From contig CALZGM010000019.1 of the NCBI GenBank assembly GCA_945787015.1, forward strand, positions 1-64,000: DNA of 64,000 nt, read 5' to 3'. Positions 16,491-24,808 of this stretch are shown in pieces. A program made the position numbers and the translations under genes. The notes beneath the pieces were generated by a model. That model searched no databases and was not told the origin of the DNA. It saw nothing but the letters and a program-made list of their open reading frames with translations. Each line of letters starts with the position of its first letter. The stretch's first letter is position 1. The stretch comes from an uncultured Roseburia sp. (lineage in GTDB: Bacteria > Bacillota > Clostridia > Lachnospirales > Lachnospiraceae).

Positions 16491-16534
16491 ACGAAAGATG
16501 AGGAAAATTGCGCAAAAATAGGGGGAGAATACAA

Positions 16535-17317
16535 ATGAGTGTACAACTGTTGGATAAAACAAGAAAAATCAATAAACTCTTGCATAATAATAATTCATCA
16601 AAAGTTGTATTTAATGATATCTGCGATGTTTTAAAAGAAATATTAAACTCAAATATCCTCGTAATCAGTAAAAAGGGGAAGGTACTGGGAACAGGTATTT
16701 GTAAAGGCGTTACAGAAATTGGTGAATTGATTGCAGATGAAGTTGGCGGTTTTATTGATAATTTGCTGAATGAACGTCTGCTTGGTATATTGTCGACAAA
16801 AGAGAATGTAAATTTGCAGACACTTGGCTTTGAAACGGACATAAATAAGTATACGGCAATTATCACACCAATCGATATTGCAGGAGAAAGATTGGGAACA
16901 TTATTTGTATACCGCGAAGATACCCCTTATGATATAGACGACATTATTTTATGCGAATATGGGACAACGGTAGTAGGACTAGAGATGATGCGTTCTGTGA
17001 ATGAAGAGAATGCGGAAGAGGTCAGAAAGATTCAAATTGTAAAATCGGCTATTAGTACCTTATCTTTTTCAGAATTAGAAGCAATAATACACATCTTTGA
17101 AGAAATGGAAGGAAAAGAAGGAATCTTAGTTGCCAGTAAAATTGCTGACCGCGTCGGGATTACACGTTCAGTTATCGTAAATGCGCTTCGTAAATTTGAA
17201 AGTGCAGGTGTGATAGAATCCCGTTCATCGGGAATGAAAGGCACCTATATCAAAGTGTTAAATGATGTGGTGTTCGATGAGCTTGAAAAAATTAAAAAAC
17301 AGAACAAATTAAGTTAA
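16535..17317 (+). CDS. codY: GTP-sensing pleiotropic repressor CodY
   Basis: The 260-residue global regulator represses nutrient-stress genes when GTP and branched-chain amino acids are plentiful. The N-terminal GAF-like domain begins LLDKTRKINKLL. The C-terminal winged helix-turn-helix is clear: ASKIADRVGITRSVIVNAL, followed by KFESAGVIESRSSGMKGTY. I chose the ATG at 16535, preceded by GGGGGAG seven bases away; a frame open to 16508 adds nine residues without a ribosome site. It stands directly upstream of flgB, as in Bacillus subtilis, where CodY represses the fla/che operon. A CodY box overlaps its own promoter. Confidence 0.96.
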   Translation: MSVQLLDKTRKINKLLHNNNSSKVVFNDICDVLKEILNSNILVISKKGKVLGTGICKGVTEIGELIADEVGGFIDNLLNERLLGILSTKENVNLQTLGFETDINKYTAIITPIDIAGERLGTLFVYREDTPYDIDDIILCEYGTTVVGLEMMRSVNEENAEEVRKIQIVKSAISTLSFSELEAIIHIFEEMEGKEGILVASKIADRVGITRSVIVNALRKFESAGVIESRSSGMKGTYIKVLNDVVFDELEKIKKQNKLS

Positions 17318-17323
17318 GCAAGG

Positions 17324-17351
17324 AAGCTGCCCTTTTACGGAGCAGCTTTTT
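17324..17351 (+). terminator. Rho-independent terminator of codY
   Basis: AAGCTGC at 17324-17330 pairs with GCAGCTT at 17342-17348 around an 11-base loop, and a run of T follows. It separates codY from the flagellar operon. Confidence 0.85.
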
Positions 17352-17431
17352 GTGTTTATTGGAAAAAGCTTATATCTAGTACTTATGCACAAAAAAAATA
17401 ACAAGATATTGCGAAAATAAGAAAAAAGTAC

Positions 17432-17459
17432 TTGAGTTTTTTGCAACAAGATTTATAAT
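17432..17459 (+). promoter_or_regulatory. Principal promoter of the fla/che operon
   Basis: TTGAGT at 17432-17437, 16 bases, and a perfect TATAAT at 17454-17459 form a SigA-type promoter about 58 bases before flgB. No SigD-type pattern (TAAA...GCCGATAA) is visible here. AAGTACTT, a palindrome, ends on the -35 at 17426-17433, and AGTACTT also occurs at 17378-17384, so a regulator may bind the pair. Confidence 0.7.
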
Positions 17460-17516
17460 AAAATAAGGTATTTGTAAAATTATGTCTAGCTATGTATAAA
17501 AAGGGAGGAATTTGTC

Positions 17517-17915
17517 ATGTTTTGTACAAATGCATTTGATTACATCAACGTACTTGACAAGGCGGCTGATGCAAGCTGGCTCCGCGAAACAGCTATTACA
17601 AATAACTTAGCAAATGTAGACACTCCGGGTTATAAGAGACAGGATGTTGATTTCGAGAGTGTGTTAAAAAGGGAATTGGGACATTCTAAGTACACGTCTT
17701 TAGATAAGAAAATGCGCGGATTGAATGGTCATCTTAGTGATTTGACAGTATCTACCTACACGGATATGTCAAATTATTCTTATCGTCTGGATAGGAATAA
17801 TGTTGATGTAGATACGGAAAACGTAGAACTTGCTTCAGAGCAGATTCGTTATGAAGCGATTACATCCAGTATCAATTCACAGTTTCAGTGTATGAAAACT
17901 GCACTTGGCAAGTAA
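17517..17915 (+). CDS. flgB: Flagellar basal-body rod protein FlgB
   Basis: The 132-residue proximal rod protein is built into the rod that crosses the envelope between MS-ring and hook. The conserved N-terminal rod signature is present as TNNLANVDTPGYKRQDVDF (residues 29-47), and the C-terminal helix that pairs with it is at 105-130. It is the first gene of the operon, with GGGAGG nine bases upstream of the ATG. Its order with flgC and fliE is the standard one. FlgB is exported through the FlhA/FlhB gate encoded downstream. Confidence 0.95.
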   Translation: MFCTNAFDYINVLDKAADASWLRETAITNNLANVDTPGYKRQDVDFESVLKRELGHSKYTSLDKKMRGLNGHLSDLTVSTYTDMSNYSYRLDRNNVDVDTENVELASEQIRYEAITSSINSQFQCMKTALGK

Positions 17916-17929
17916 TTTGGGAGGTAATT

Positions 17930-18370
17930 ATGGGATTATTTCAGTCATTTAATATCAGCGCATCCGGTATGACAGCTGAACGTTTCCGTTTTGATACGAT
18001 TGCGCAGAATATTGCAAACGTAAATACAACCAGAACAGAAGATGGTACACCATATCGCAGAAAAATTGTTACATTTCAGGAGAAAACAGTGACACCATTC
18101 AGTACCTATTACTCTTCTTCCAGGGCAAGAGCAGTTGGAAATGGTGTAAAGGTCACATCTGTAAAAGAAGATACTGAGACAGATTTTATTATGGAATATG
18201 ATCCGGCTCATCCGGATGCGGATGAAAATGGTTATGTATCTTATCCAAACGTTAACACCGTTACAGAAATGACGAATTTGATTGATGCAACCAGAGCTTA
18301 TGAAGCAAATACAACAGCATTTGAGGCAAGTAAGAGTATGGCCAGAACTGGGCTGTCAATCGGAAAATAA
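17930..18370 (+). CDS. flgC: Flagellar basal-body rod protein FlgC
   Basis: The 146-residue rod protein stacks on FlgB. It has the rod/hook family N-terminus (FNISASGMTAERFRFDTIA, residues 6-24, then QNIANVNTT) and the C-terminal helix TNLIDATRAYEANTTAFE. The start at 17930 has GGGAGG seven bases upstream; the frame is open to 17888 inside flgB, but no homology lies there. The gap to flgB is 14 bases and to fliE 23 bases. Confidence 0.95.
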   Translation: MGLFQSFNISASGMTAERFRFDTIAQNIANVNTTRTEDGTPYRRKIVTFQEKTVTPFSTYYSSSRARAVGNGVKVTSVKEDTETDFIMEYDPAHPDADENGYVSYPNVNTVTEMTNLIDATRAYEANTTAFEASKSMARTGLSIGK

Positions 18371-18393
18371 AGAGGAAAGGTAAGGTGTGAAGA

Positions 18394-18705
18394 ATGGATA
18401 TTTCTTCTTTATCAGTTATCAATGCTGATTATTATAATGAAGTTGCCAATCGTCATATTTCGGCAAACAAAACAGAGGAGCCATTCAGTTCCGTATTAGA
18501 ATCTGCAATAAATATGATTGACGAGACGAATGCTTTACGAAAAAAAGCTGATTCTGAGGAAATTCGTTTTGCATTGGGCGAAGCAGAAAATACGCATGAC
18601 CTTTTGATTGCGGAAACAAAAGCTTTGACTGCATTGCAGTATACAGTAGCAGTACGCGACAAAGCATTGGAAGCATATAAAGAGATTATGAATATGCAAA
18701 TTTAA
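18394..18705 (+). CDS. fliE: Flagellar hook-basal body protein FliE
   Basis: The 103-residue protein joins the MS-ring to the rod. The conserved C-terminal helical part is clear: FALGEAENTHDLLIAETKA, followed by a stretch ending RDKALEAYKEIMNMQI. The N-terminus, with SSVLESAINMIDE, is typical. It follows flgC and precedes fliF, as in Bacillus. The ribosome binding site is a spaced GAGGAAAGG-GTAAGGTG region. No unusual feature is seen. Confidence 0.93.
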   Translation: MDISSLSVINADYYNEVANRHISANKTEEPFSSVLESAINMIDETNALRKKADSEEIRFALGEAENTHDLLIAETKALTALQYTVAVRDKALEAYKEIMNMQI

Positions 18706-18726
18706 TTTAGACGGGGAATAGGATAG

Positions 18727-20328
18727 ATGCCAGAACAGATACAAAAGATTTTAGATAAAATCTTGGAGTGGTGGAAAAAATTTAATACCAGGCAGAAAAC
18801 TTTGCTACTTAGTATATTAGCGGTAATTTTGCTTGCATTGGCTATATTGGCCGTGGTTGTTTCAAAACCGGAAATGATGCCTCTATATACATGTTCTACA
18901 TTGAAAGAAGCCGGAGATATTAAGGAACTTTTGACAGGCAATGGGATTAGCTATGATGTATCAGAGGATGGTTTGTCTTTTGAAGTAGAAAAAAAAGATC
19001 TTGCAGATGCCAGAATTTTGCTTGGTACAAACTCAATTCCGACAGAAGGACCGGATATTTCTTCTGTTTTTGATGGTGGATTCAGTTCAACAGAAGCGGA
19101 TAAGGAAAAAAAATATAAAGTATATCTTCAGGAAGATTTGGCTACGGTCTTAGAAGCCATGGACAGTATCGAAAGTGCTTCTATTCGTCTGGATTTACCA
19201 AGTGATGATGGAACGATTATTAGTAAAGATGAACAAGCTTCTGTTTCTGTGATGCTGACGCTTGCAGATAATTTGAGTAACGATCAGGCTGCAGGACTGG
19301 CACAGTTTTTAGCAACAAATGTAGGAAATGATGATACCTCCAGAATTACCATTATTGATAATCATGGTAATGTTTTATTCTCAGGGGATGAAGTAAATTC
19401 TGTAGCCGGAAGCGCAAATTCACAAATGGAGTTGAAGGCTAAAGCAGAAAGCCTTGTAAAGAGTAAAATCAGAGATGTTTTGGTTGGTTCTACCATTTGT
19501 GATAATGCGGAAATCGCTATGAATTTAGATATGGACTTTGACGAACGTACAGAGCAGGTTCATGAATATTATGCGCCGGAGGGTCAGACCAATGGTATGA
19601 TTGATTCAAAGAGCGAATATGAGTCTATGTCTCAGGGTGGCGCAGCTGCAACGCCGGGAACAGATTCGAATGATGATACTACATATGTAATTGAAGATTC
19701 GGAGATTACCTTGTCTACAATTTCAGATGTCACGACGGACTATGTGAATAACGAAAAAATTACAACATATGTTCAGTCAGTTGGCAAGATTAATTGTGCG
19801 ACATCTTCTATTTCTATTGTTTTAACAGACTGGGTTGTCTATAAAGAAGATGTATTGCGTGCTTCCGGTGCCTTAGATGACATGACCTTTGACGAGTATA
19901 TTGTTGCAAATAGTGAACCGGTAAAGCGGGAAGTGGACGAGGATTATTATGAACTGGTTTCGAATGCAACGGGATTTCCGATTGAGAGCATTACGATTTT
20001 ATCCTATGCGCAGCCAATGTTTGAATATTCATCACAGGGTAACAGAACATTATCTGATTACTTGCAGTTGGTATTAGTAATATTTATCTTCTTACTGCTT
20101 GGTATTGTGGTATTCCGCAGTATGAGACGTGACCAGGTACAAGAACCGGAGGCAGAACTTTCTGTTGAGAATTTGTTAGAGTCAACGAAGGAATCACAGG
20201 AAGCACTTGCAGATATCGGATATAACGAAAAGTCTGAAACAAGAATATTAATCGAAAAGTTTGTTGAACAGAATCCGGAAGCAGCCGCTTCCCTGTTAAG
20301 AAACTGGCTGAATGAAGACTGGGAATAA
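18727..20328 (+). CDS. fliF: Flagellar MS-ring protein FliF
   Basis: The 533-residue protein forms the membrane and supramembrane ring on which the flagellum is built. It has an N-terminal transmembrane segment (about residues 25-45), two periplasm-side ring-building domains (KKYKVYLQEDLATVLEAMD near 120-138, and SVSVMLTLADNLS), and a second transmembrane segment near 440-460. The acidic C-terminal tail with LLRNWLNEDWE binds FliG. The length is usual. The start ATG is preceded by a modest GGGGAATAGG site. It precedes fliG by 17 bases. Confidence 0.96.
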   Translation: MPEQIQKILDKILEWWKKFNTRQKTLLLSILAVILLALAILAVVVSKPEMMPLYTCSTLKEAGDIKELLTGNGISYDVSEDGLSFEVEKKDLADARILLGTNSIPTEGPDISSVFDGGFSSTEADKEKKYKVYLQEDLATVLEAMDSIESASIRLDLPSDDGTIISKDEQASVSVMLTLADNLSNDQAAGLAQFLATNVGNDDTSRITIIDNHGNVLFSGDEVNSVAGSANSQMELKAKAESLVKSKIRDVLVGSTICDNAEIAMNLDMDFDERTEQVHEYYAPEGQTNGMIDSKSEYESMSQGGAAATPGTDSNDDTTYVIEDSEITLSTISDVTTDYVNNEKITTYVQSVGKINCATSSISIVLTDWVVYKEDVLRASGALDDMTFDEYIVANSEPVKREVDEDYYELVSNATGFPIESITILSYAQPMFEYSSQGNRTLSDYLQLVLVIFIFLLLGIVVFRSMRRDQVQEPEAELSVENLLESTKESQEALADIGYNEKSETRILIEKFVEQNPEAAASLLRNWLNEDWE

Positions 20329-20345
20329 AATAACGGAGGCATAAG

Positions 20346-21353
20346 ATGGCTAATGATGGATTAAACGGAGTGCAGAAAGCGGCAGTTCTGCTTATCACAT
20401 TGGGACCGGAGCGTTCCGCAGATATATTTAAGCATTTAAAAGAAGATGAAATAGAAGAACTGACACTGGAAATTGCAAATACAAAAAGTGTTTCTCCGGA
20501 GATAAAGGAAAAGGTTTTAGAGGAATTCTATCAAGTTTGCCTTGCGCAACAATATATTGCAGAAGGCGGTATCGGCTATGCAAAACAATTACTTGATAAG
20601 GCACTTGGAGATGAAAAGGCTCAGGAAGTCATTACAAAACTTACTGCATCATTGCAGGTTCGGCCTTTCGAATTTGTGCGTAAGACGGATCCGAGTCAGC
20701 TGCTTAACTTTATTCAGGATGAACATCCACAGACAATAGCGATGATTCTGTCTTATCTGACACCAACACAGTCTGCTATGGTATTGGGAGCATTGCCGCC
20801 TGAGAAACAGGCAGATGTAGCAAAACGTATTGCAATGATGGATCGAACATCACCTGATGTAATCAAAGAAGTAGAACGTGTACTTGAACGCCGACTGGCA
20901 TCTTTAGTAAATCAGGATTATACAATTGTTGGTGGTGTGGATGCAATTGTAAATATATTGAATACTGTAGACCGAGCAACAGAAAAGCACATTATGGAAT
21001 CGCTTGAAATTGAAGAACCGGAGCTTGCTGATGAAATCCGTAAGAAGATGTTCGTATTTGAAGATATTCTTTTGCTGGATGACCGTGCAATTCAACGTGT
21101 ATTGCGTGATGTGGATAATAATGATCTTGCAGTTGCGCTTAAAAATGCAAACGATGAAGTGCAGAATGTATGTTTTAAAAACCTTTCTAAACGACTTGCA
21201 GCCATGATAAAGGAAGATATGGATTTTATGGGGCCTGTCCGTATGAAAGATGTGGAAGAGGCTCAGCAGAAAATTGTTGGTGTTATTCGTAAATTAGAGG
21301 ATGCCGGTGAAATTGTAATTTCAAGAGGCGGAGGTGACGAAATCATTGCCTAA
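20346..21353 (+). CDS. fliG: Flagellar motor switch protein FliG
   Basis: The 335-residue protein couples ion flow through MotAB to rotation and takes part in direction switching. All three FliG domains are seen: the N-terminal FliF-binding part (GVQKAAVLLITLGPERSAD), the middle part with EHPQTIAMILSYL, and the C-terminal torque helix with FEDILLLDDRAIQRVLRDV, in which charged residues face MotA. It ends inside the next gene: fliH starts 20 bases before the fliG stop, a sign of translational coupling. Confidence 0.97.
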   Translation: MANDGLNGVQKAAVLLITLGPERSADIFKHLKEDEIEELTLEIANTKSVSPEIKEKVLEEFYQVCLAQQYIAEGGIGYAKQLLDKALGDEKAQEVITKLTASLQVRPFEFVRKTDPSQLLNFIQDEHPQTIAMILSYLTPTQSAMVLGALPPEKQADVAKRIAMMDRTSPDVIKEVERVLERRLASLVNQDYTIVGGVDAIVNILNTVDRATEKHIMESLEIEEPELADEIRKKMFVFEDILLLDDRAIQRVLRDVDNNDLAVALKNANDEVQNVCFKNLSKRLAAMIKEDMDFMGPVRMKDVEEAQQKIVGVIRKLEDAGEIVISRGGGDEIIA

Positions 21354-22152
21354 TCTTTACAAACAGTATTTTGTTCAAAATCAGACTGAGAGTGCCAGAG
21401 TCATTAATCCAAATGCCGTATTGGAAGCACGTACGGCAAAGATATTAGAACGCCAGCGTGCAGAGCAAAAGCATCAGGAAGAGCTGGCCAGAAGCTTTGA
21501 AGCAGGTATTGTAACAGAAAATACAGATAAGATTGAAGAATCAGATCCTGCCTTTGAGGCTGATTTGGCAAAAGAAGAATCAGAGCGAATTTTGAATGAA
21601 GCAAAAAGTCAGGCAGAGGCTGTGCTGAATCAGGCATATGCAGAAGCAAAAAATATACACGAAGAAGCACGAGTGCAAGGCTATGCAGAAGGAAATGCAG
21701 CCATGCAGAAGGAACTTAACGAGGCCCGTATGCGAATGGAGGAGGAATATTCATCCAAAAGCAAAGCGTTAGAAGCCGATTATGCAAAGAAAAGAAACGA
21801 AATGGAACATGATTTGGTAAATGTTATTTTAGATGTATTTAATAAAGTGTTCCATATTCAATTTGACAATAAAAAGCATATTTTAATGCATTTAATTGAT
21901 GATGCAATTCTAAATATTGAAGGTGACCGTAAATTTCGTATCAAAGTTGCGGAAAGTAATGTGCTCTTTTTGGAAAATCACAGGGAAGATATTTTAGAAC
22001 GTGTTGGACATGGCATAGAATTAGAGTTTATTGCTGATTCAACCATGGATGGAAATGAATGTCTGATTGAGACAGATTCCGGAGTTTTTGACTGCAGTCT
22101 TGGTACTCAGTTAGAAAATCTCATTAAGGATATTAGATCATTATGCTCGTAA
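21334..22152 (+). CDS. fliH: Flagellar export apparatus regulator FliH
   Basis: The 272-residue protein regulates the export ATPase FliI. The N-terminus (SLPNLYKQYFVQ) is typical of Clostridial FliH, and a long Ala/Glu-rich coiled coil spans about residues 70-160. The C-terminal FliH/V-ATPase E-subunit-like domain ends with ECLIETDSGVFDCSLGTQL. The start is GTG at 21334, within fliG, preceded by GGCGGAG. It leads to fliI after nine bases. Identity rests on the C-terminal pattern and on position, as FliH sequences vary widely. Confidence 0.92.
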   Translation: MTKSLPNLYKQYFVQNQTESARVINPNAVLEARTAKILERQRAEQKHQEELARSFEAGIVTENTDKIEESDPAFEADLAKEESERILNEAKSQAEAVLNQAYAEAKNIHEEARVQGYAEGNAAMQKELNEARMRMEEEYSSKSKALEADYAKKRNEMEHDLVNVILDVFNKVFHIQFDNKKHILMHLIDDAILNIEGDRKFRIKVAESNVLFLENHREDILERVGHGIELEFIADSTMDGNECLIETDSGVFDCSLGTQLENLIKDIRSLCS

Positions 22153-22161
22153 GGATGGTTG

Positions 22162-23484
22162 ATGGTGACGAATAATTTTGAGAAATACCAAAAATTAGCC
22201 GACAATACCTACTTTCGCAGACTGGGAAAGGTAGTAAAAATTGTTGGATTGACAATTGAATCCGTTGGACCTGACGCTAAGCTTAATGATTTATGCCGCA
22301 TTATTATCGATAAGAATAGTGGAACTTCCATTTTGGCAGAGGTTGTTGGCTTTCGTGATAAACGGCTGCTTTTGATGCCTTTCGAAAATGTGGAGGGAAT
22401 CGGAGTGGGATGTGTCGTGGAAAATACGGGACATCCTTTATCTGTATATGTGGGAGATGAATTGTTAGGACACACACTTGATGGTGTGGGTAGACCTACA
22501 GATTTAGAAGAGACAGGTTTATTGAACTTGAAATTTGAATATCCGGTTGAGGCTCCACCGCCGGATCCTATGGCACGTAAGATTATTGATGAAGTGCTTC
22601 CGCTTGGTGTTAAAGCTGTAGATGGACTGATTACCATTGGTAAGGGTCAGAGAATTGGTATTTTTGCCGGTTCCGGTGTTGGTAAAAGTACGTTGTTAGG
22701 TATGTTCGCACGAAATACAAAAGCAGATATTAATGTAATTGCATTAATTGGAGAACGAGGCAGAGAGGTGCGAGAATTTATTGAACGAGACTTGGGAGAA
22801 GAAGGTATGAAACGCTCGGTTGTAGTGGTTGCTACCTCAGATAAACCGGCTCTGATTCGTAATAAGGCGGCAAAGACAGCCACGGCGATTGCAGAATATT
22901 TCAGAGATCAGGGGAAAGATGTATTACTAATGATGGATTCTCTGACTCGTTTTTCAATGGCTCAACGAGAAATAGGACTTGCCTCCGGTGAACCACCGGT
23001 GACAAGAGGGTATCCACCGAGTGTATACTCTGAAATGCCAAAACTGTTGGAGCGTGCAGGTACTTCGGCTACTGGTTCTATTACCGGATTATATACGGTT
23101 TTGGTAGATGGTGACGATTTTAATGAACCAATTACAGATACAGCCCGTAGTATTTTGGATGGACATATTATGCTTTCAAGAAAACTCGGACACAAGAATC
23201 ATTATCCCGCAATTGATATCTTACAAAGCATTTCCCGAGTTATGAGTTCCATTGCAACAAGAGAGCACAAAGAACTTGCGGGAAAACTAAAAAATGTTTT
23301 GGCTACTTATAATGAAGCGGAAGATTTGATTAATATTGGAGCATATAAGCCGGGATCTAATCCGGAAATTGATTATGCAATTCGCAAAATTAAGGATGTT
23401 AATTCGTTTTTGAAACAGGCTACGGATGAAAAGTTTCTGTTCGAGGAAGAAATTGCGTTGTTAGGGGAGTTATTTAAAGACTAA
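22162..23484 (+). CDS. fliI: Flagellum-specific export ATPase FliI
   Basis: The 440-residue ATPase is related to F1-ATPase beta and drives unfolding and export of flagellar subunits. Walker A is GIFAGSGVGKSTLLG near residue 165, Walker B is VLLMMDSLTRFSMAQRE, and the type III-specific GREVREFIERDLGEEG stretch is present. Three possible starts lie together (TTG 22159, ATG 22162, GTG 22165); I chose the ATG, after AAGGATGG. The gene follows fliH closely and precedes fliJ by 11 bases. Confidence 0.96.
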   Translation: MVTNNFEKYQKLADNTYFRRLGKVVKIVGLTIESVGPDAKLNDLCRIIIDKNSGTSILAEVVGFRDKRLLLMPFENVEGIGVGCVVENTGHPLSVYVGDELLGHTLDGVGRPTDLEETGLLNLKFEYPVEAPPPDPMARKIIDEVLPLGVKAVDGLITIGKGQRIGIFAGSGVGKSTLLGMFARNTKADINVIALIGERGREVREFIERDLGEEGMKRSVVVVATSDKPALIRNKAAKTATAIAEYFRDQGKDVLLMMDSLTRFSMAQREIGLASGEPPVTRGYPPSVYSEMPKLLERAGTSATGSITGLYTVLVDGDDFNEPITDTARSILDGHIMLSRKLGHKNHYPAIDILQSISRVMSSIATREHKELAGKLKNVLATYNEAEDLINIGAYKPGSNPEIDYAIRKIKDVNSFLKQATDEKFLFEEEIALLGELFKD

Positions 23485-23495
23485 GGAAGAACTAT

Positions 23496-23939
23496 ATGGC
23501 GAAGTTTGTTTATCGTATGCAGAGTGTTCTGGATATAAAAATAAAGCTTGAGAATCAAGCCAAAATTGCATATAGCATAGCAAATAATAAGCTGCAGGAA
23601 GAACAGATAAAATTGCGTGATATCTTAGAACGCCGTGCTGCATATGAAAACGAAGCAAGGGAGCTTGTAAGCGGTACGATTCATGTAGAAAAGTTGCGCG
23701 AAAATAAAAGAGCCATTGATGTTTTGAAAAGCCGGCAACGGGAACAGATGATGAATGTACATGTGGCGGAAAAGAATGTAGAAGCTGCAAGAAAGCATCT
23801 TAATGATGTTATGACGGAACGAAAAACGCATGAAAAATTGAAAGAAAAAGCGTTTGAGAGTTTTAAACAGGAATTACAGTACATGGAAAATAAAGAAATA
23901 GATGAGCTGGTTAGCTATTCGTTCCATGAAGGGGAGTAA
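23496..23939 (+). CDS. fliJ: Flagellar export chaperone FliJ
   Basis: The 147-residue, highly charged, all-helical protein is FliJ, the stalk-like chaperone in the centre of the FliI hexamer. The typical start KFVYRMQSVLDIKIKLE is present, and nearly the whole length is predicted antiparallel coiled coil. FliJ sequences are poorly conserved, so the call depends on that start, on size and on its place after fliI. It precedes the MotE-like gene by 23 bases. Confidence 0.9.
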   Translation: MAKFVYRMQSVLDIKIKLENQAKIAYSIANNKLQEEQIKLRDILERRAAYENEARELVSGTIHVEKLRENKRAIDVLKSRQREQMMNVHVAEKNVEAARKHLNDVMTERKTHEKLKEKAFESFKQELQYMENKEIDELVSYSFHEGE

Positions 23940-23962
23940 AAGAAAAACGAGGTATAAAGGGA

Positions 23963-24775
23963 ATGGCTGAAGATAAGATTTCAAAAAGAGCTGTGAAAAA
24001 AGCGGAAAAAGCAGAAAAAAAGCGCCAAAAAAAAGGGAACAGAGATGATTTGGATTATGAAGGCGAATCTTCGATTGGAGGAAAAATAGTATCTTTTTTT
24101 GCTACGGTAATTATTATTTTAATCTGGCTCGCAATCGTTGCCCTACTGATAAAAATGGATGTGGGCGGATTTGGATCTGAGGTACTCGGGCCGGTGATTA
24201 AGGATGTACCATATGTTAATCAGATTCTCCCGGAAGAAGTTTTAATGGAGGAATCCACTGAGGATCCTTACGCATACGAGACACTGGAAGAAGCAATTGA
24301 ACGAATTAAACAGCTTGAAGTAGAATTGGCGCAGGCTCAGATTTCAGCGGAAGGAGATGCCGGCTATATTGCCGAGTTGGAAGAAAAAGCAGCTGAATTA
24401 GAACAGTATAAACTAGCAGAGGCGGATTTTGAAGAAAAACGAGAAAGATGGTATAAAGAGGTTGTTTTTTCTGAAGATGCACCCGATATAAATAATTATA
24501 AGGAGTATTATGAGAGTATTGCACCAGCAAATGCAGAAGCATTGTATAGGCAGGTTGTAGAACAGACTGTTTACGACGAAGAAGTCGCAGATTATGTGAA
24601 GACCTATTCGTCCATGAAACCGAAGGAAGCAGCTGCAATCTTTGATACAATGACAGATGACTTGAAATTGGTGGCAAAGATATTAACGAGCATGGATGCT
24701 CAGTCAAGGGCAGATATTCTTGGCAAAATGGATTCTGAAATCGCTGCTAAAGTGACGGAAATCATGGAGCCTTAG
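23963..24775 (+). CDS. MotE-like flagellar membrane protein with MgtE-N-type domain
   Basis: The 270-residue protein has a very basic N-terminus (Lys-rich residues 5-27), one transmembrane helix at about 43-66, a coiled coil near 93-140, and a C-terminal MgtE-N-like helical domain. The domain is visible as YSSMKPKEAAAIFDTMTDD, then KILTSMDAQSRADILGKMD. This is the plan of MotE/YlxF-type proteins, found between fliJ and fliK in Gram-positive operons and thought to act on the stator or basal body. The exact role in Clostridia is unknown. Confidence 0.8.
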   Translation: MAEDKISKRAVKKAEKAEKKRQKKGNRDDLDYEGESSIGGKIVSFFATVIIILIWLAIVALLIKMDVGGFGSEVLGPVIKDVPYVNQILPEEVLMEESTEDPYAYETLEEAIERIKQLEVELAQAQISAEGDAGYIAELEEKAAELEQYKLAEADFEEKRERWYKEVVFSEDAPDINNYKEYYESIAPANAEALYRQVVEQTVYDEEVADYVKTYSSMKPKEAAAIFDTMTDDLKLVAKILTSMDAQSRADILGKMDSEIAAKVTEIMEP

Positions 24776-24808
24776 AATATATAAAATATATAAGAAAGGA
24801 GGAGACGT

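Noticed and set aside
17361-17519. CodY box or SigD promoter before flgB
   Set aside because: The best CodY-like 15-mer has five mismatches and no SigD consensus is present; only the SigA-type promoter is supported.
24306-24707. Long antisense frames inside motE-like, cheB, flhA and other genes
   Set aside because: They mirror the codon periodicity of the real genes, lack ribosome sites and family features, and are not annotated.
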